Positions 42,369-50,641 of a stretch of 64,000 nucleotides of DNA are shown piece after piece. The stretch covers positions 1-64,000 of the forward strand of contig CAYFGW010000001.1 of the NCBI GenBank assembly GCA_964342365.1. Direction: 5' to 3'. The notes beneath the pieces are model-generated. The model was not told the DNA's origin, did not search any database, and saw only the letters and a list, made by a program, of their open reading frames with translations. This DNA is from CAXRDE01 sp964342365. GTDB lineage: Bacteria > Cyanobacteriota > Sericytochromatia > UBA7694. Within the stretch, counting starts at the first letter, position 1. The number at the start of each line of letters is the position of its first letter. The position numbers were made by a program, and so were the translations under genes.

Positions 42369-43303
42369 TAGCTATTGTAGTGGGCTCGGGCTTCGCCAGC
42401 GATGTAAGTATAAAGTGCATCTGGTGCAAGATCTGAGCCCAGTGCAACGGCGTTGGGAATCCAGCTGGCTTGTTTCTGCGCTGCCGCTATAGACAGTCCG
42501 GCCACCACGGATCGTTTGATTGCCTGACCCAGCTTATAATCATTGAGAGGGTCTTTGGCCACTTCTATACCGGAAAGTACGGCTCTTCCCACGTCCAGGC
42601 CCGCAATAATCTGATTGGTAATTTGTGTGAGGGAAACACCCTCATTGGCCACCACAGGATGTTTGTCTGCCAACGCAGTTTCTAAACGCCCCACAAAGTC
42701 GGGGCCTTTTTTGCGGGCAAAAGCCACTAAAAACTTACCCAGTTCGTAAACGTCATCCACATTTTGAACCACCAATTTAGAATGGGCTACCAGACGATCA
42801 ACGTTTTCGTGGCTGGGATTTTCCAGCGTTTTTAGCAGATAGTCATAGTATTTGTCTGCCACGGCAGCGGTAATAACCAGGTTCAATCCGTGAGTCACGC
42901 CCGCAGGCAGCGCTTTTTTGACCATGCGTGCGCCGTCTTTAATGGCCCTTGCGCTTTCTTTGCCCGCATCCAGATATTTGCCCTTCTGGTATTTTTCGTA
43001 GGCTCTGCCACTGTGGCCCACCACGCCGACACCGCGAGAAAAAGTCTTTAAGTGATTGCCCGCCTGTTTAAAACCGTTGGCCTTGATACCGTTGGCGACA
43101 GTTTTGAAAACATGCTTACTTTGCTTGATGGTGTTAAAGTCTACTTGCCAGCTTCGTGCTGCTGGACTGAGCTTAACCTGATCCCCATGATCCGGGGCGG
43201 GCGGAGCAGAGGATTCAGTATGTGATACCTCTGCTAAATGATGAGCATTTAGACCCCGGGGGGTCATCACAGTACAGCTGGTGTGCAAGGTGTTTAGCTT
43301 CAT
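42365..43303 (-). CDS. 312-residue helical protein of unknown function
   Basis: No known family is recognised. Residues 1-60 are unstructured-looking, with a DQVKLSPAARSWQ segment reminiscent of the short N-terminal motifs of some flagellum-associated or secreted bacterial proteins. The remainder is helical, with repeated Gly/Ala helices (GFKQAGNHLKTFSRGVGVVG, KRSVVAGLSIAAAQKQ). There is no signal peptide. TATAAT ends six bases before ATG 43303, with AAGGAC in between. It lies next to the stress-type glycine-zipper gene and before the Omp85-like barrel in the accessory-looking region. Confidence 0.6.
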   Translation of the reverse strand: MKLNTLHTSCTVMTPRGLNAHHLAEVSHTESSAPPAPDHGDQVKLSPAARSWQVDFNTIKQSKHVFKTVANGIKANGFKQAGNHLKTFSRGVGVVGHSGRAYEKYQKGKYLDAGKESARAIKDGARMVKKALPAGVTHGLNLVITAAVADKYYDYLLKTLENPSHENVDRLVAHSKLVVQNVDDVYELGKFLVAFARKKGPDFVGRLETALADKHPVVANEGVSLTQITNQIIAGLDVGRAVLSGIEVAKDPLNDYKLGQAIKRSVVAGLSIAAAQKQASWIPNAVALGSDLAPDALYTYIAGEARAHYNSY

Positions 43304-43309
43304 GTCCTT

Positions 43310-43315
43310 ATTATA
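43310..43315 (-). promoter_or_regulatory. TATAAT -10 box, leaderless or short-leader layout
   Basis: Read on the minus strand, TATAAT ends six bases before ATG 43303. A TTGACA is only 13 bp upstream of it, too near for a normal -35 box. AAGGAC between the two could serve as a ribosome site. Confidence 0.4.
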
Positions 43316-43396
43316 AGGTTCAAAAGCCTGTCAATCCCTTGTCTTTATTGTATTTTGACAAGAGCTTTGCCGGAGTTTAAAGTGAACTTAATGACC

Positions 43397-45061
43397 TTAT
43401 CTCAAAAAGAAGCCGTTACTGTTAAACCAGTCGCTGTACAGGGTAAAGTTGAGCGGCGCTGAGATGCGTAGCATGGCGGAAATGCCCACAAAATCGGGGT
43501 AAACCGGCAGTGCAAAATCCACGCCCACAATGGAACCGTTGGGCACAATCGCATTCAAGCCAATACCTGCACTCAGTTGAGCACTTTCCCAGGCCCAACT
43601 GTCTCCCCAGTATCCACCCTGATCTAAAAAGGCGTTAACATCAAAAGCCCAGTTGTCCAGATAACCTAGTGTTCCCGTTTCTCCCGTTAACGGGAAAGCC
43701 GTTTTGTCCAACTGTATGGGGGTCGGGCGATAAATATAGTGGATTTCTTCTGACAAACGTAGGCTGTGTCGCTCCGTAATGGAAAATTGGGTAGCTCCTC
43801 GCACCAGCCAGCGTCCCGTATTCAAAAATCCCCGGTAAAAAGGGGGGCTGGGTCCCACGGTTGTGCCTGCTGCCGAACGGAGCAGGAGCGTCACCTGGGA
43901 CTGATCTGTTTTATAAGGAGACCAGAAAGACAGGCCCGTCAGCGTGAGCTGAGAATAGGTGGCATCAATAAATCCCGTACTTAGACGACCCTGTAAAAAG
44001 TTTCCGTTGCCAGGAATGCGAAAATTGTCGATGTCAGAATAAGACAGGGTAAAAGAGGGCAGTAATAAAACGTCTCCGGGCTTGCCGCTCTGGGTCTGTG
44101 TCTGAGGATAGGTGTCCGGCTCCAGACGGGAAAAAAAGCGATCTTCGAGTAGAGAAACGTTGACTACACCTCGCAAAAAGCGATGGTTTTCGAGATCTTC
44201 CCACAGCTGAAAGCCGCTGTACAGATCCACGCCGCGAGAACGAATCCAGAGCAGTTGATCCGGGTCATCGTTGTGACCCGGATAAATAAAATCAATTTTA
44301 TTGTAGTGGTTAACGCCTACGCTCATGCCGGGAATAGCCTGTTGCGTACTGGATAGCGACAGAACATATTCCCAGTCTTGCAGTTCACCACTAAATTCCT
44401 GGAAGGGAGTGGCAATATTATTGCGCTTGATAGAGGTGCGGGCCACCAGTCCTTTGCCCAGTGGGTTATCCACAATAAATCCACCGGTCAGTGACAGTCC
44501 CGTAATGCTATTTTGCGCCAGGTTTCCGGTAGGAATCCAGGCGGGCCCCAGCGGAATATGAATGTCTATATCTACCTGACCGTTCGCTCTTGTGAACTGA
44601 ATTTGTAAGGGAAAAAAGTGGTTTTGTTTCACCCACTTCACGTTTTCTAAAAAACGCTGTCGCTCAAAGGTTTCACCCCTTTTGAGATTGAGGTTACGCA
44701 GGGTGATATAACGATCCTGAGGAGAGCCTCCGGTAATATGAATGTCTCCAATACGCACATCAGGGAGCTTGCGTACCGTCACCCAGCGGTGGGTATCATC
44801 AGAAAGTACCCGTGCTTCTAAATTCACATAACCACTCTGCAAAAAGAAGTCGTTGAGATAGTCCTGCAAACGGCCTTTTTCTGACCAGCGGGAAATGGCC
44901 TGTTCCACCTCAAGGTGGGTAGGAGCAGGGACCTGGTGTTCAATGACCAGTGTGTGTGTTTTAGCCTGACAGGGCCATACGCTTACGAACCCGGCCATAA
45001 GACCGGTCAGTAAGCCCTTAAATACGTTGACGTATCGCACGCTGCATCTGGCGCTGAGCAT
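43397..45061 (-). CDS. POTRA plus beta-barrel outer-membrane protein (Omp85/TpsB-like)
   Basis: A protein of about 554 residues. After a signal peptide (hydrophobic GLLTGLMAGFVSVWPC, cleavage after CQA) come one or two POTRA-like modules (YVNLEARVLSDDTHRWVTVR, RIGDIHITGGSPQDRYITLR with NLNLKRGETFERQRFLEN) and then a long region of alternating strands (RGVVNVSLLEDRFFSRLEPD, RGFLNTGRWLVRGATQFSI) ending in Phe-Leu-Arg. This resembles the BamA/TpsB/TamA superfamily, but the POTRA count and role are unclear. It may assemble or translocate outer-membrane proteins. ATG 45061 overlaps the end of smpB. Downstream GTG starts (45040) are possible. Confidence 0.72.
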   Translation of the reverse strand: MLSARCSVRYVNVFKGLLTGLMAGFVSVWPCQAKTHTLVIEHQVPAPTHLEVEQAISRWSEKGRLQDYLNDFFLQSGYVNLEARVLSDDTHRWVTVRKLPDVRIGDIHITGGSPQDRYITLRNLNLKRGETFERQRFLENVKWVKQNHFFPLQIQFTRANGQVDIDIHIPLGPAWIPTGNLAQNSITGLSLTGGFIVDNPLGKGLVARTSIKRNNIATPFQEFSGELQDWEYVLSLSSTQQAIPGMSVGVNHYNKIDFIYPGHNDDPDQLLWIRSRGVDLYSGFQLWEDLENHRFLRGVVNVSLLEDRFFSRLEPDTYPQTQTQSGKPGDVLLLPSFTLSYSDIDNFRIPGNGNFLQGRLSTGFIDATYSQLTLTGLSFWSPYKTDQSQVTLLLRSAAGTTVGPSPPFYRGFLNTGRWLVRGATQFSITERHSLRLSEEIHYIYRPTPIQLDKTAFPLTGETGTLGYLDNWAFDVNAFLDQGGYWGDSWAWESAQLSAGIGLNAIVPNGSIVGVDFALPVYPDFVGISAMLRISAPLNFTLYSDWFNSNGFFLR

Positions 45062-45482
45062 CTCTTTTGGCAATGGTTTCTCGTTTATCATGTTGTTTTT
45101 TGCCCTGTACCAGGCCCAGTTCAGCTTTGAGCCAGTTGCGTTTCCAGTACAAAGACAGAACCACTAAAGTCAGGCCTTGTTGTTGCGTTTTGCCAATCAA
45201 ACGGTTAATCTCTCGCTTGTGCAAGAGCAAGCGACGGGGGCGACGGGGTTCATGGTTCATAATATTGCCGTGTTTGTAGGGGCTAATATGCAGTTGATGC
45301 ACCCATACCTCACCGTTTTTGATCTGAGCATAGTTGTCGCGTAGATTGGCATCACCGCCGCGAATGGATTTAACTTCTGTGCCCTGAAGTTCAATGCCTG
45401 CTTCAAATTTTTCGAGAATGTGATAGTCGTGATACGCTTTCCGGTTGCGAATGGAATCACGGGAAGAATCTTTTTTTGCCAT
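45018..45482 (-). CDS. smpB: SsrA-binding protein SmpB
   Basis: A 154-residue protein that binds tmRNA and delivers it to stalled ribosomes for trans-translation. Family features are NRKAYHDYHILEKFEAGIEL, QGTEVKSIRGGDANLRDNYA, the LHISPYKHGN segment and a basic C-terminal tail (KRETIAKRDAQRQMQRAIRQ) that enters the mRNA channel. Length is normal. The tmRNA gene itself (ssrA) was not found in this window. The gene overlaps the start of the outer-membrane barrel gene on the same strand. Confidence 0.95.
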   Translation of the reverse strand: MAKKDSSRDSIRNRKAYHDYHILEKFEAGIELQGTEVKSIRGGDANLRDNYAQIKNGEVWVHQLHISPYKHGNIMNHEPRRPRRLLLHKREINRLIGKTQQQGLTLVVLSLYWKRNWLKAELGLVQGKKQHDKRETIAKRDAQRQMQRAIRQRI

Positions 45483-45518
45483 GGTTTTGCTTCTGTATTT
45501 TGATTTGCTAATGTTAGC

Positions 45519-45525
45519 ATAACCT
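45519..45525 (+). promoter_or_regulatory. TTAACCT-like element (ATAACCT)
   Basis: It lies 98 bp before the EF-hand/glycine-zipper gene at 45623 and matches six of seven bases of the recurring TTAACCT element in the same orientation. Confidence 0.25.
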
Positions 45526-45622
45526 TTGTTAAGAAATAAATAAATTTTTATTCAAAGGGCAAGATCTCTGGCGTTTTGGGGTATATAGAAAATAGATTAA
45601 AGTTTCAGGTAGGTATATATTC

Positions 45623-46246
45623 ATGGGCGGTATTAACAATCTTCAAAGCGGAAACAGCTTCAAAGTGATCAAAAACGTTGCCCGCCCGTCTGCCGAAAAA
45701 GGCCTGACCCTCGGCGGAACCAATAGCCAGGTGGCAAAAAACAAGGCGGCCGAAAGAGAAATTGCCAAGGTTAAAAACACCTTTGACAGCCGCTATGCAG
45801 AAAATGAAAAAGTCGAGATTCTCATGGAGAGCGCCGAAGGCGTGGCGGTGATTCAAAGCCGTACCGACAAGGGGCTGGATCTTCAAGAAATGGCTCAGGC
45901 CGGCGGCGCACTGGCTTCTTATGCACTGGAACTTAAAGCTTTTGATGCTGACGGCAACGGTTTTGTGAATGAAGACGAACTGTTTGAATCCTGGGGCGAA
46001 CAACTGGGAGAATCCGCCATGACCATTGGCGGTGCTGCGGTAGCAGGCGCCGGTACAGGTGCCACTATTGGGGGTATTGGCGGTACTGTGGTGCTTCCTG
46101 GAATCGGTACCGTGGCCGGTGCTGGCGGTGTAGGTGCCGTTGTGGGTGTGGCCGCAGGTGCTGGAGCCACTATCTGGGAAGGCGTTCAACTTATTGGCAA
46201 AGCCTTTTCAGACACCAACTACGAAGGTCCCAGCTGGGCTCGTTAA
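45623..46246 (+). CDS. EF-hand and glycine-zipper protein
   Basis: A 207-residue protein of unknown function. The N-terminal half is charged and helical. Residues 108-119 (DADGNGFVNEDE) form a canonical EF-hand loop with Asp, Asp, Asn, Asn and Glu at the calcium-ligand positions. Immediately after it, residues 133-190 are a Gly/Ala-rich hydrophobic hairpin (GGAAVAGAGTGATIGGIGGT, then VAGAGGVGAVVGVAAGAG). No signal peptide is seen. It could be a calcium-responsive membrane-inserting protein, by inference. The gene stands alone: an AGGTAGG ribosome site lies upstream and a clear terminator follows. Confidence 0.72.
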   Translation: MGGINNLQSGNSFKVIKNVARPSAEKGLTLGGTNSQVAKNKAAEREIAKVKNTFDSRYAENEKVEILMESAEGVAVIQSRTDKGLDLQEMAQAGGALASYALELKAFDADGNGFVNEDELFESWGEQLGESAMTIGGAAVAGAGTGATIGGIGGTVVLPGIGTVAGAGGVGAVVGVAAGAGATIWEGVQLIGKAFSDTNYEGPSWAR

Positions 46247-46270
46247 TTAAAGCTTTTAAAAAGAATCACA

Positions 46271-46303
46271 AAGCGCTGCGAAACCTGTCGCGGCGCTTTT
46301 ATT
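46271..46303 (+). terminator. rho-independent terminator after the EF-hand/glycine-zipper gene
   Basis: AAGCGCTGCG pairs with CGCGGCGCTT (one G-T pair) around an 8-nt loop, followed by TTATTATTT. Confidence 0.75.
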
Positions 46304-46309
46304 ATTTGT

Positions 46310-46315
46310 TACACT
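46310..46315 (+). promoter_or_regulatory. TACACT -10-like hexamer of priA, leaderless layout
   Basis: TACACT ends seven bases before the priA ATG at 46323. No Shine-Dalgarno sequence lies between them. The -35 position falls in the upstream terminator and is weak. Confidence 0.4.
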
Positions 46316-46322
46316 GCGCTGT

Positions 46323-48755
46323 ATGTTAGTGTGTGCAGACGTTCTCATTGAGGCCCTTCCGGCTCATATAGAACGCAATATTTTCACCTATACCCTGCCT
46401 GAAGATTTGCAAGCCCGAACGCTCACCGGTATGGAGGTGGTGGTGCCTTTTGGGCGTCAACACCGTGTGGGCTATGTGCTACGCACCTATAAAAAGTACG
46501 ATGCGGATCTTGAAGATGTAAAGCTCAAGCCCATTTTACGTATTACCGGCAAACAGGGCATGGATGCGGTTTACCTGGAATGGCTACAGTATATTTCTCG
46601 TTATTACCTCAGCTCTTTTAGCCAGGTGGTGACCACCGCCATTCCCCGTCGTCTGAGTACCCGCATTAAAAAGATTGTGAAACCCACTCAGGACGCTGCT
46701 ACTTTCTGGGAAACTTTACAAACAGAGCACGGCCGTCAGGCAGAATTTATGGACTTTGGTGCCTATCTCATTTCTGCAGCGCCCCGTTGGAAAACCCTGC
46801 TGGGCATTAAGCGTAAATACGGAGAAAAGGGTAAGCAATGGCTGGCCTACTTTGAAAAACAGGGCTGGGTGAAGACCGTTGAAGATCTGACGCCTGCTGC
46901 ACAGGCCAAGACCCAGCTGGCGGTGTATTACGTTAAAACCCCTGATGCCATGAGCGAAAGACAGTACCAGCTTCTGGATGCCCTCAAAGCTCAGGACAGT
47001 TACAGTTTGCTGCAACCTTTTTTACAGTCCCATAAAACCACAGCTGCCACCTTGCGACGTATGGAAGAGATGGGGGCCGTCAAGATTGCCTCTGCACGGG
47101 TACTCCGAACGCCTGAAAGCAACAACGTGGGCAGAAAACCGCTGCAAACCCTCACACCCTTGCAGCAAGGGGTGCTGAATCAGTTGCTGCAAGCCATTGA
47201 ACATCCTGACGGAAAGCCTGTGCTGATTCACGGAGTCACGGGCAGTGGCAAAACCGAAATTTATTTACACGCTCTTCACCACGTACTGGCCGCGGGAGGA
47301 ACCGGTATGTTCCTGGTGCCCGAAATTGGTTTGACCTCTCAGATGCTTCGTCGCTGTCGGGCGGTGTTTGGAAATCAGGTGGCCATTTTACATAGCGAAT
47401 TGTCTACCGGAGAGTATTTAGACGAGTGGCAGCGGCTACAAAAGGGAGATGCTCGCATCGTGTTAGGAGCGCGGTCGGCTATTTTTGCGCCCATGCCCCG
47501 ACTGCGTTTAATTATTCTCGATGAAGAGCACGAAAATGCTTATAAACAGGACAGTGGTCTGCGTTATGATGCCCGTCTACTGGCACAAATGAGAATGCGC
47601 TTACACAAAGGCACGGTGGTTTTTGGGAGTGCTACCCCACGGGTAGAAGCTTATTATCAGTCACAACGGCAGCGCTGGAAATACCTCAGTTTGCCAGAAC
47701 GGGTTCATCAGCGTCCCATGCCTCCCGTACAGTTGGTGGATATGCGTCAGGAGCAGGCCCGTGAAAATCACGGTGCGATTAGTTTGGCTCTAAAGCGTGC
47801 TTTAGAACATGTGTTGCAGCGTCATGAGCAGGCTATTTTGTTATTGAACCGCCGCGGGTACAGTAACAGTTGGCTCTGTAGAGACTGCGGAGAAGCCGTG
47901 GGCTGTCCGCTGTGCTCTGTGGGGTTGACCTATCATCGTCACGAACGCCAGCTCAAATGTCATTATTGCGATCATCGTCGATCGCCGCCTGAGGTGTGTC
48001 CCGGGTGCCACAGCGAAAAAATTAGTGGTTTTGGTCTGGGCACGCAAAAACTTGAAGAAATGTTAAAGCGTCTTTTTCCGGGGTGTCGCACCCTGCGCAT
48101 GGACAGAGATACCACCACGGAAAAAAATGCGCACAGCCATCTTTTACAGCGCTTCGGACGGGGAGAAGCAGATATTTTAATTGGTACCCAGATGGTGGCC
48201 AAGGGACTAGACTTTCCCCGGGTGACATTGGTGGGCATTCTGGCAGCAGATATGGCCCTTAACCTGCCGGATTTTCGGGCGGGAGAGCGAACCTTTCAAT
48301 TGTTAACCCAGGCCGCAGGCCGCGCCGGGCGGAGTGAATTAGAAGGTCGTATCGTTTTACAAACCTATGCCCCGGAGCATCCCGCGATTCAATTTGCGCT
48401 GAAGCATGACTATGTGGGCTTTTATCATGAAGAAATTCTGGAGCGACGAGATCTGAGCTATCCGCCCTTTGGTCAGGTGGCGCGTCTTTTGTTTGCGGAT
48501 CCCGACCATACTAAAACCCATCGGATTGCGGGTGCCTTTGTGGATGAACTTACCCGTCGCGGAGACGACGATTTACGGATCTTGGGCCCTGTAGACGCCC
48601 CTCTGGAACAATTGCAGTCCTTATATCGGGTACACGCTTTGATTAAACATCCGCATATGAAAAGCATTAAACCCCTGATGCGAACCCTTCTTTATAAGTA
48701 TGGAAAACAGCTCCAGCGGCTCATTCTGGATATTGATCCCTATAGTATGCTGTGA
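46323..48755 (+). CDS. priA: primosomal protein N' (PriA helicase)
   Basis: An 810-residue superfamily-2 helicase that restarts stalled replication forks. The N-terminal DNA-binding domain begins VCADVLIEALPAHIERNIFT. Walker A is HGVTGSGKTEIYL and the Walker B DEEH box is in IILDEEHENAYKQDSGLRYD. The zinc-binding module has CRDCGEAVGCPLC and CHYCDHRRSPPEVCPGC. Helicase motif VI is near LTQAAGRAGRSELEGRIVLQ. All motifs are present and the length is normal. It probably has its own leaderless promoter, placed right after the terminator of the preceding gene. Confidence 0.96.
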   Translation: MLVCADVLIEALPAHIERNIFTYTLPEDLQARTLTGMEVVVPFGRQHRVGYVLRTYKKYDADLEDVKLKPILRITGKQGMDAVYLEWLQYISRYYLSSFSQVVTTAIPRRLSTRIKKIVKPTQDAATFWETLQTEHGRQAEFMDFGAYLISAAPRWKTLLGIKRKYGEKGKQWLAYFEKQGWVKTVEDLTPAAQAKTQLAVYYVKTPDAMSERQYQLLDALKAQDSYSLLQPFLQSHKTTAATLRRMEEMGAVKIASARVLRTPESNNVGRKPLQTLTPLQQGVLNQLLQAIEHPDGKPVLIHGVTGSGKTEIYLHALHHVLAAGGTGMFLVPEIGLTSQMLRRCRAVFGNQVAILHSELSTGEYLDEWQRLQKGDARIVLGARSAIFAPMPRLRLIILDEEHENAYKQDSGLRYDARLLAQMRMRLHKGTVVFGSATPRVEAYYQSQRQRWKYLSLPERVHQRPMPPVQLVDMRQEQARENHGAISLALKRALEHVLQRHEQAILLLNRRGYSNSWLCRDCGEAVGCPLCSVGLTYHRHERQLKCHYCDHRRSPPEVCPGCHSEKISGFGLGTQKLEEMLKRLFPGCRTLRMDRDTTTEKNAHSHLLQRFGRGEADILIGTQMVAKGLDFPRVTLVGILAADMALNLPDFRAGERTFQLLTQAAGRAGRSELEGRIVLQTYAPEHPAIQFALKHDYVGFYHEEILERRDLSYPPFGQVARLLFADPDHTKTHRIAGAFVDELTRRGDDDLRILGPVDAPLEQLQSLYRVHALIKHPHMKSIKPLMRTLLYKYGKQLQRLILDIDPYSML

Positions 48756-48778
48756 TTTTACTATTATTTACCACGAAC

Positions 48779-48785
48779 TTAACCT
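48779..48785 (+). promoter_or_regulatory. TTAACCT upstream element
   Basis: An exact TTAACCT 84 bp before the gene at 48869, in the context GAACTTAACCTGAGC. A CATAAT box lies between it and the gene at 48816-48821. Confidence 0.35.
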
Positions 48786-48868
48786 GAGCTAAAGAAAGTT
48801 TTAGGGTTTGCGTGCCATAATAATAGAGTAAGAGATTAAAGCGTTGAGAAAAAGAGGAGAAACAAATT

Positions 48869-49501
48869 ATGCAAGTGAACAACAACCCCACTGCAAACCG
48901 CATCCAAAATGCACTGGCTCCCATTACCCAGGCAGCCAATAGCGTGAACACCGCCATGTACGGCGCTCCCCCTAGCAACCTGGGCACTGACAACTATGCC
49001 GCTACCACCGCTCGTGGTCCCGCAGCTCCTGCTCAAAAAGTACCCCTGTTTCAATTTTTTGACGACACCATGCGTCCTCCCCACCCCGTTAACTATAAAA
49101 TTGCAAACCGCCTGAACATGGTCGGCATCAATGATTCTTCTGAATTCTTAAAAGTAGCCAACACCCCTTTCAAGCGTAAAATGGTTTCCTATCTGGCCGG
49201 GGGTCTGTTCCTCAATAAACAAGACCGTCAGTATGTGGATTATCAAATTGCCGCCTGGGCCGGTCAGGCTGACCTGATGCGTGCCGGTGCTGATTTACAA
49301 ACCGCTCGCTTAGCACAGGTGAGTGGCGCTGGAGACGTTTCTATTATGTCTCGCTACCGTAACCCCGTAGACAAAGGCGTTCTTTACGCTGCTATGGCCG
49401 CTAACGCTCTGCAATACGGCTACCACATGCCTCCCTTTTCTCAGGTGTCTCAGCTGATTGACTCTGCTTCTCAGACCCCTCCCACCGTTCGCTGGAACTA
49501 A
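48869..49501 (+). CDS. protein with DUF4332-like helix-hairpin-helix pattern, unknown function
   Basis: A 210-residue protein. The N-terminal 60 residues are low-complexity (Asn, Pro, Ala, Thr). Residues about 74-140 resemble the DUF4332/helix-hairpin-helix pattern: RLNMVGINDSSEFLKVANTP is followed by a basic helix and, later, IAAWAGQADLMR. That match is by pattern only. There is no signal peptide. The gene is monocistronic, with AGAGGAGA before the ATG, a TTAACCT element upstream and a strong terminator. Its N-terminus is like those of the neighbouring glycine-zipper proteins in composition, which suggests a shared localisation, by inference. Confidence 0.65.
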   Translation: MQVNNNPTANRIQNALAPITQAANSVNTAMYGAPPSNLGTDNYAATTARGPAAPAQKVPLFQFFDDTMRPPHPVNYKIANRLNMVGINDSSEFLKVANTPFKRKMVSYLAGGLFLNKQDRQYVDYQIAAWAGQADLMRAGADLQTARLAQVSGAGDVSIMSRYRNPVDKGVLYAAMAANALQYGYHMPPFSQVSQLIDSASQTPPTVRWN

Positions 49502-49527
49502 AAATATATCTCTTATTCTCTCAACGC

Positions 49528-49553
49528 AACCCCGCAACATGCGGGGTTTTTCT
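49528..49553 (+). terminator. rho-independent terminator after the DUF4332-like gene
   Basis: AACCCCGC and GCGGGGTT form an 8-bp perfect stem around AACAT, followed by a run of T. Confidence 0.88.
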
Positions 49554-49648
49554 TCTGGGACATCCAGGTTTGCGAAAATTTTTGTATCGTCAAGTTCGTG
49601 AGATGGTATGATGCACACGCTGAATATTTTAAGTCATGGAGGAAAATA

Positions 49649-49978
49649 ATGGGATTTTTTAGTCGGTTATTTGGACAAGAAGAAGAAACCCCTCAGGAAG
49701 TACCTGCAGAGTATCAGGAAAAGGGGAGCACCATTCCTATTGAACGTCAGGGGCCAAATGGCGAATATGATCAGAGTGGTCTTGCTAAACGCGTGGCTAT
49801 TGCCTTTGATAATCACCCCACGCTAGACGATGTAGAAACCCTCTGGGTGGCCCAGGCCGGAACAAAAATTGTGCTGAAGGGAACGGTGCCTGAAGAACTT
49901 ATTTCGCGCATGATTTCTGTGGCGCGCCATGTAGAAGGTGTATCTGAAGTCGATAGCAGTGGTGTGACAGCCGCATAA
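49649..49978 (+). CDS. BON-domain protein
   Basis: A 109-residue protein. The N-terminus MGFFSRLFGQEEE is an amphipathic helix and acidic tail without a signal peptide. The BON domain (about 48-108) runs from LAKRVAIAFDNHPTLDDVET through IVLKGTVPEELISRMISVAR to HVEGVSEVDSSGV. BON domains bind phospholipids and are found in OsmY, outer-membrane proteins and K+-binding Kbp. ATG 49649 has an excellent GGAGG seven bases upstream; an in-frame start at 49598 is not needed. A shared bidirectional terminator lies between it and the glycine-zipper operon. Confidence 0.85.
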   Translation: MGFFSRLFGQEEETPQEVPAEYQEKGSTIPIERQGPNGEYDQSGLAKRVAIAFDNHPTLDDVETLWVAQAGTKIVLKGTVPEELISRMISVARHVEGVSEVDSSGVTAA

Positions 49979-50004
49979 ATAAGACGTGTTTTGTTTCGTG
50001 CAAA

Positions 50005-50041
50005 ACGCCGCATAATCCTTATGTATTACGCGGCGTCTTTT
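50005..50041. terminator. bidirectional terminator between the BON and glycine-zipper genes
   Basis: ACGCCGC and GCGGCGT form a perfect 7-bp stem around an 18-nt AT-rich loop, with a T tract on the plus strand and an A tract before the stem. Confidence 0.75.
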
Positions 50042-50051
50042 TATATTTTAT

Positions 50052-50618
50052 TTAGAAGCCTTCGGTCATTTTGTTAGCGAGCATGCCGCCTGCCACACCG
50101 CCTGCTGCACCCGCAGCCGTAACAAGCACGGTGCCCATAACGCCCTTAACGGGGATAAAGCTGGCAATGCCTGCTGCGCCCACGCCGGTCAGACCGCCCA
50201 CGGCACCGCCGATACTGTCTTTAATAACGTTACTAACGGCTTCAGAACTGTCTACCTTACCGGTAGCAACACCCACACCGTTACCTACAGCAGATACACC
50301 CGCAGAAACCAGGGCGGAGAGTCCGGCACCTTTTAAGCCGGTGATGGCGGTGTTTTTAAGTCCGGTAACGCCGCCTTTGAGGCCGTTGCCGAAAATAGAT
50401 TTCATATCAGCGTTCATTTTTGCGCCCAGTTTATAACCGGCGAAGCCCCCGCCAGCAGCATGAGAAGCCATGGAAGAAATAGAACTGAAGTCGGTAGAGA
50501 AACCGCTGCCTCCGGTATTTTGGTCATCAGCAACGACGAAGGAATTGCTGTAAGCAGAGTTGGAAGTGGCCTGTACAGGCATATAGGATTGAGTGGACTG
50601 AATAGCTAAGCTTGACAT
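50052..50618 (-). CDS. glycine-zipper hydrophobic protein, family copy A
   Basis: A 188-residue protein of unknown function. The N-terminus (1-35) is Ser/Asn/Gln-rich and polar. GSGFSTDFSSISSMASHAAG (38-57) is nearly identical in the paralogue at 51611. Residues 85-185 are Gly/Ala-rich: LKGAGLSALVSAGVSAVGNG (95-114), AVSNVIKDSIGGAVGGLTGV (127-146) and VLVTAAGAAGGVAGGMLANK. The same pattern recurs in the 388-residue protein at 9185. No signal peptide is seen. It follows the gene at 50642 by 23 bp and is co-transcribed with it. Membrane insertion, pore formation or secretion are all possible. Confidence 0.78.
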   Translation of the reverse strand: MSSLAIQSTQSYMPVQATSNSAYSNSFVVADDQNTGGSGFSTDFSSISSMASHAAGGGFAGYKLGAKMNADMKSIFGNGLKGGVTGLKNTAITGLKGAGLSALVSAGVSAVGNGVGVATGKVDSSEAVSNVIKDSIGGAVGGLTGVGAAGIASFIPVKGVMGTVLVTAAGAAGGVAGGMLANKMTEGF

Positions 50619-50641
50619 GATAATTTTTTCCTTCTTAATTT

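Noticed and set aside
48790..48825. Possible sigma-28 (FliA) promoter before the gene at 48869
   Set aside because: The GAAAGTTT box and ATAA are correctly spaced, but the GCC of the -10 box is shifted by one base. The match is not good enough to claim flagellar sigma control.
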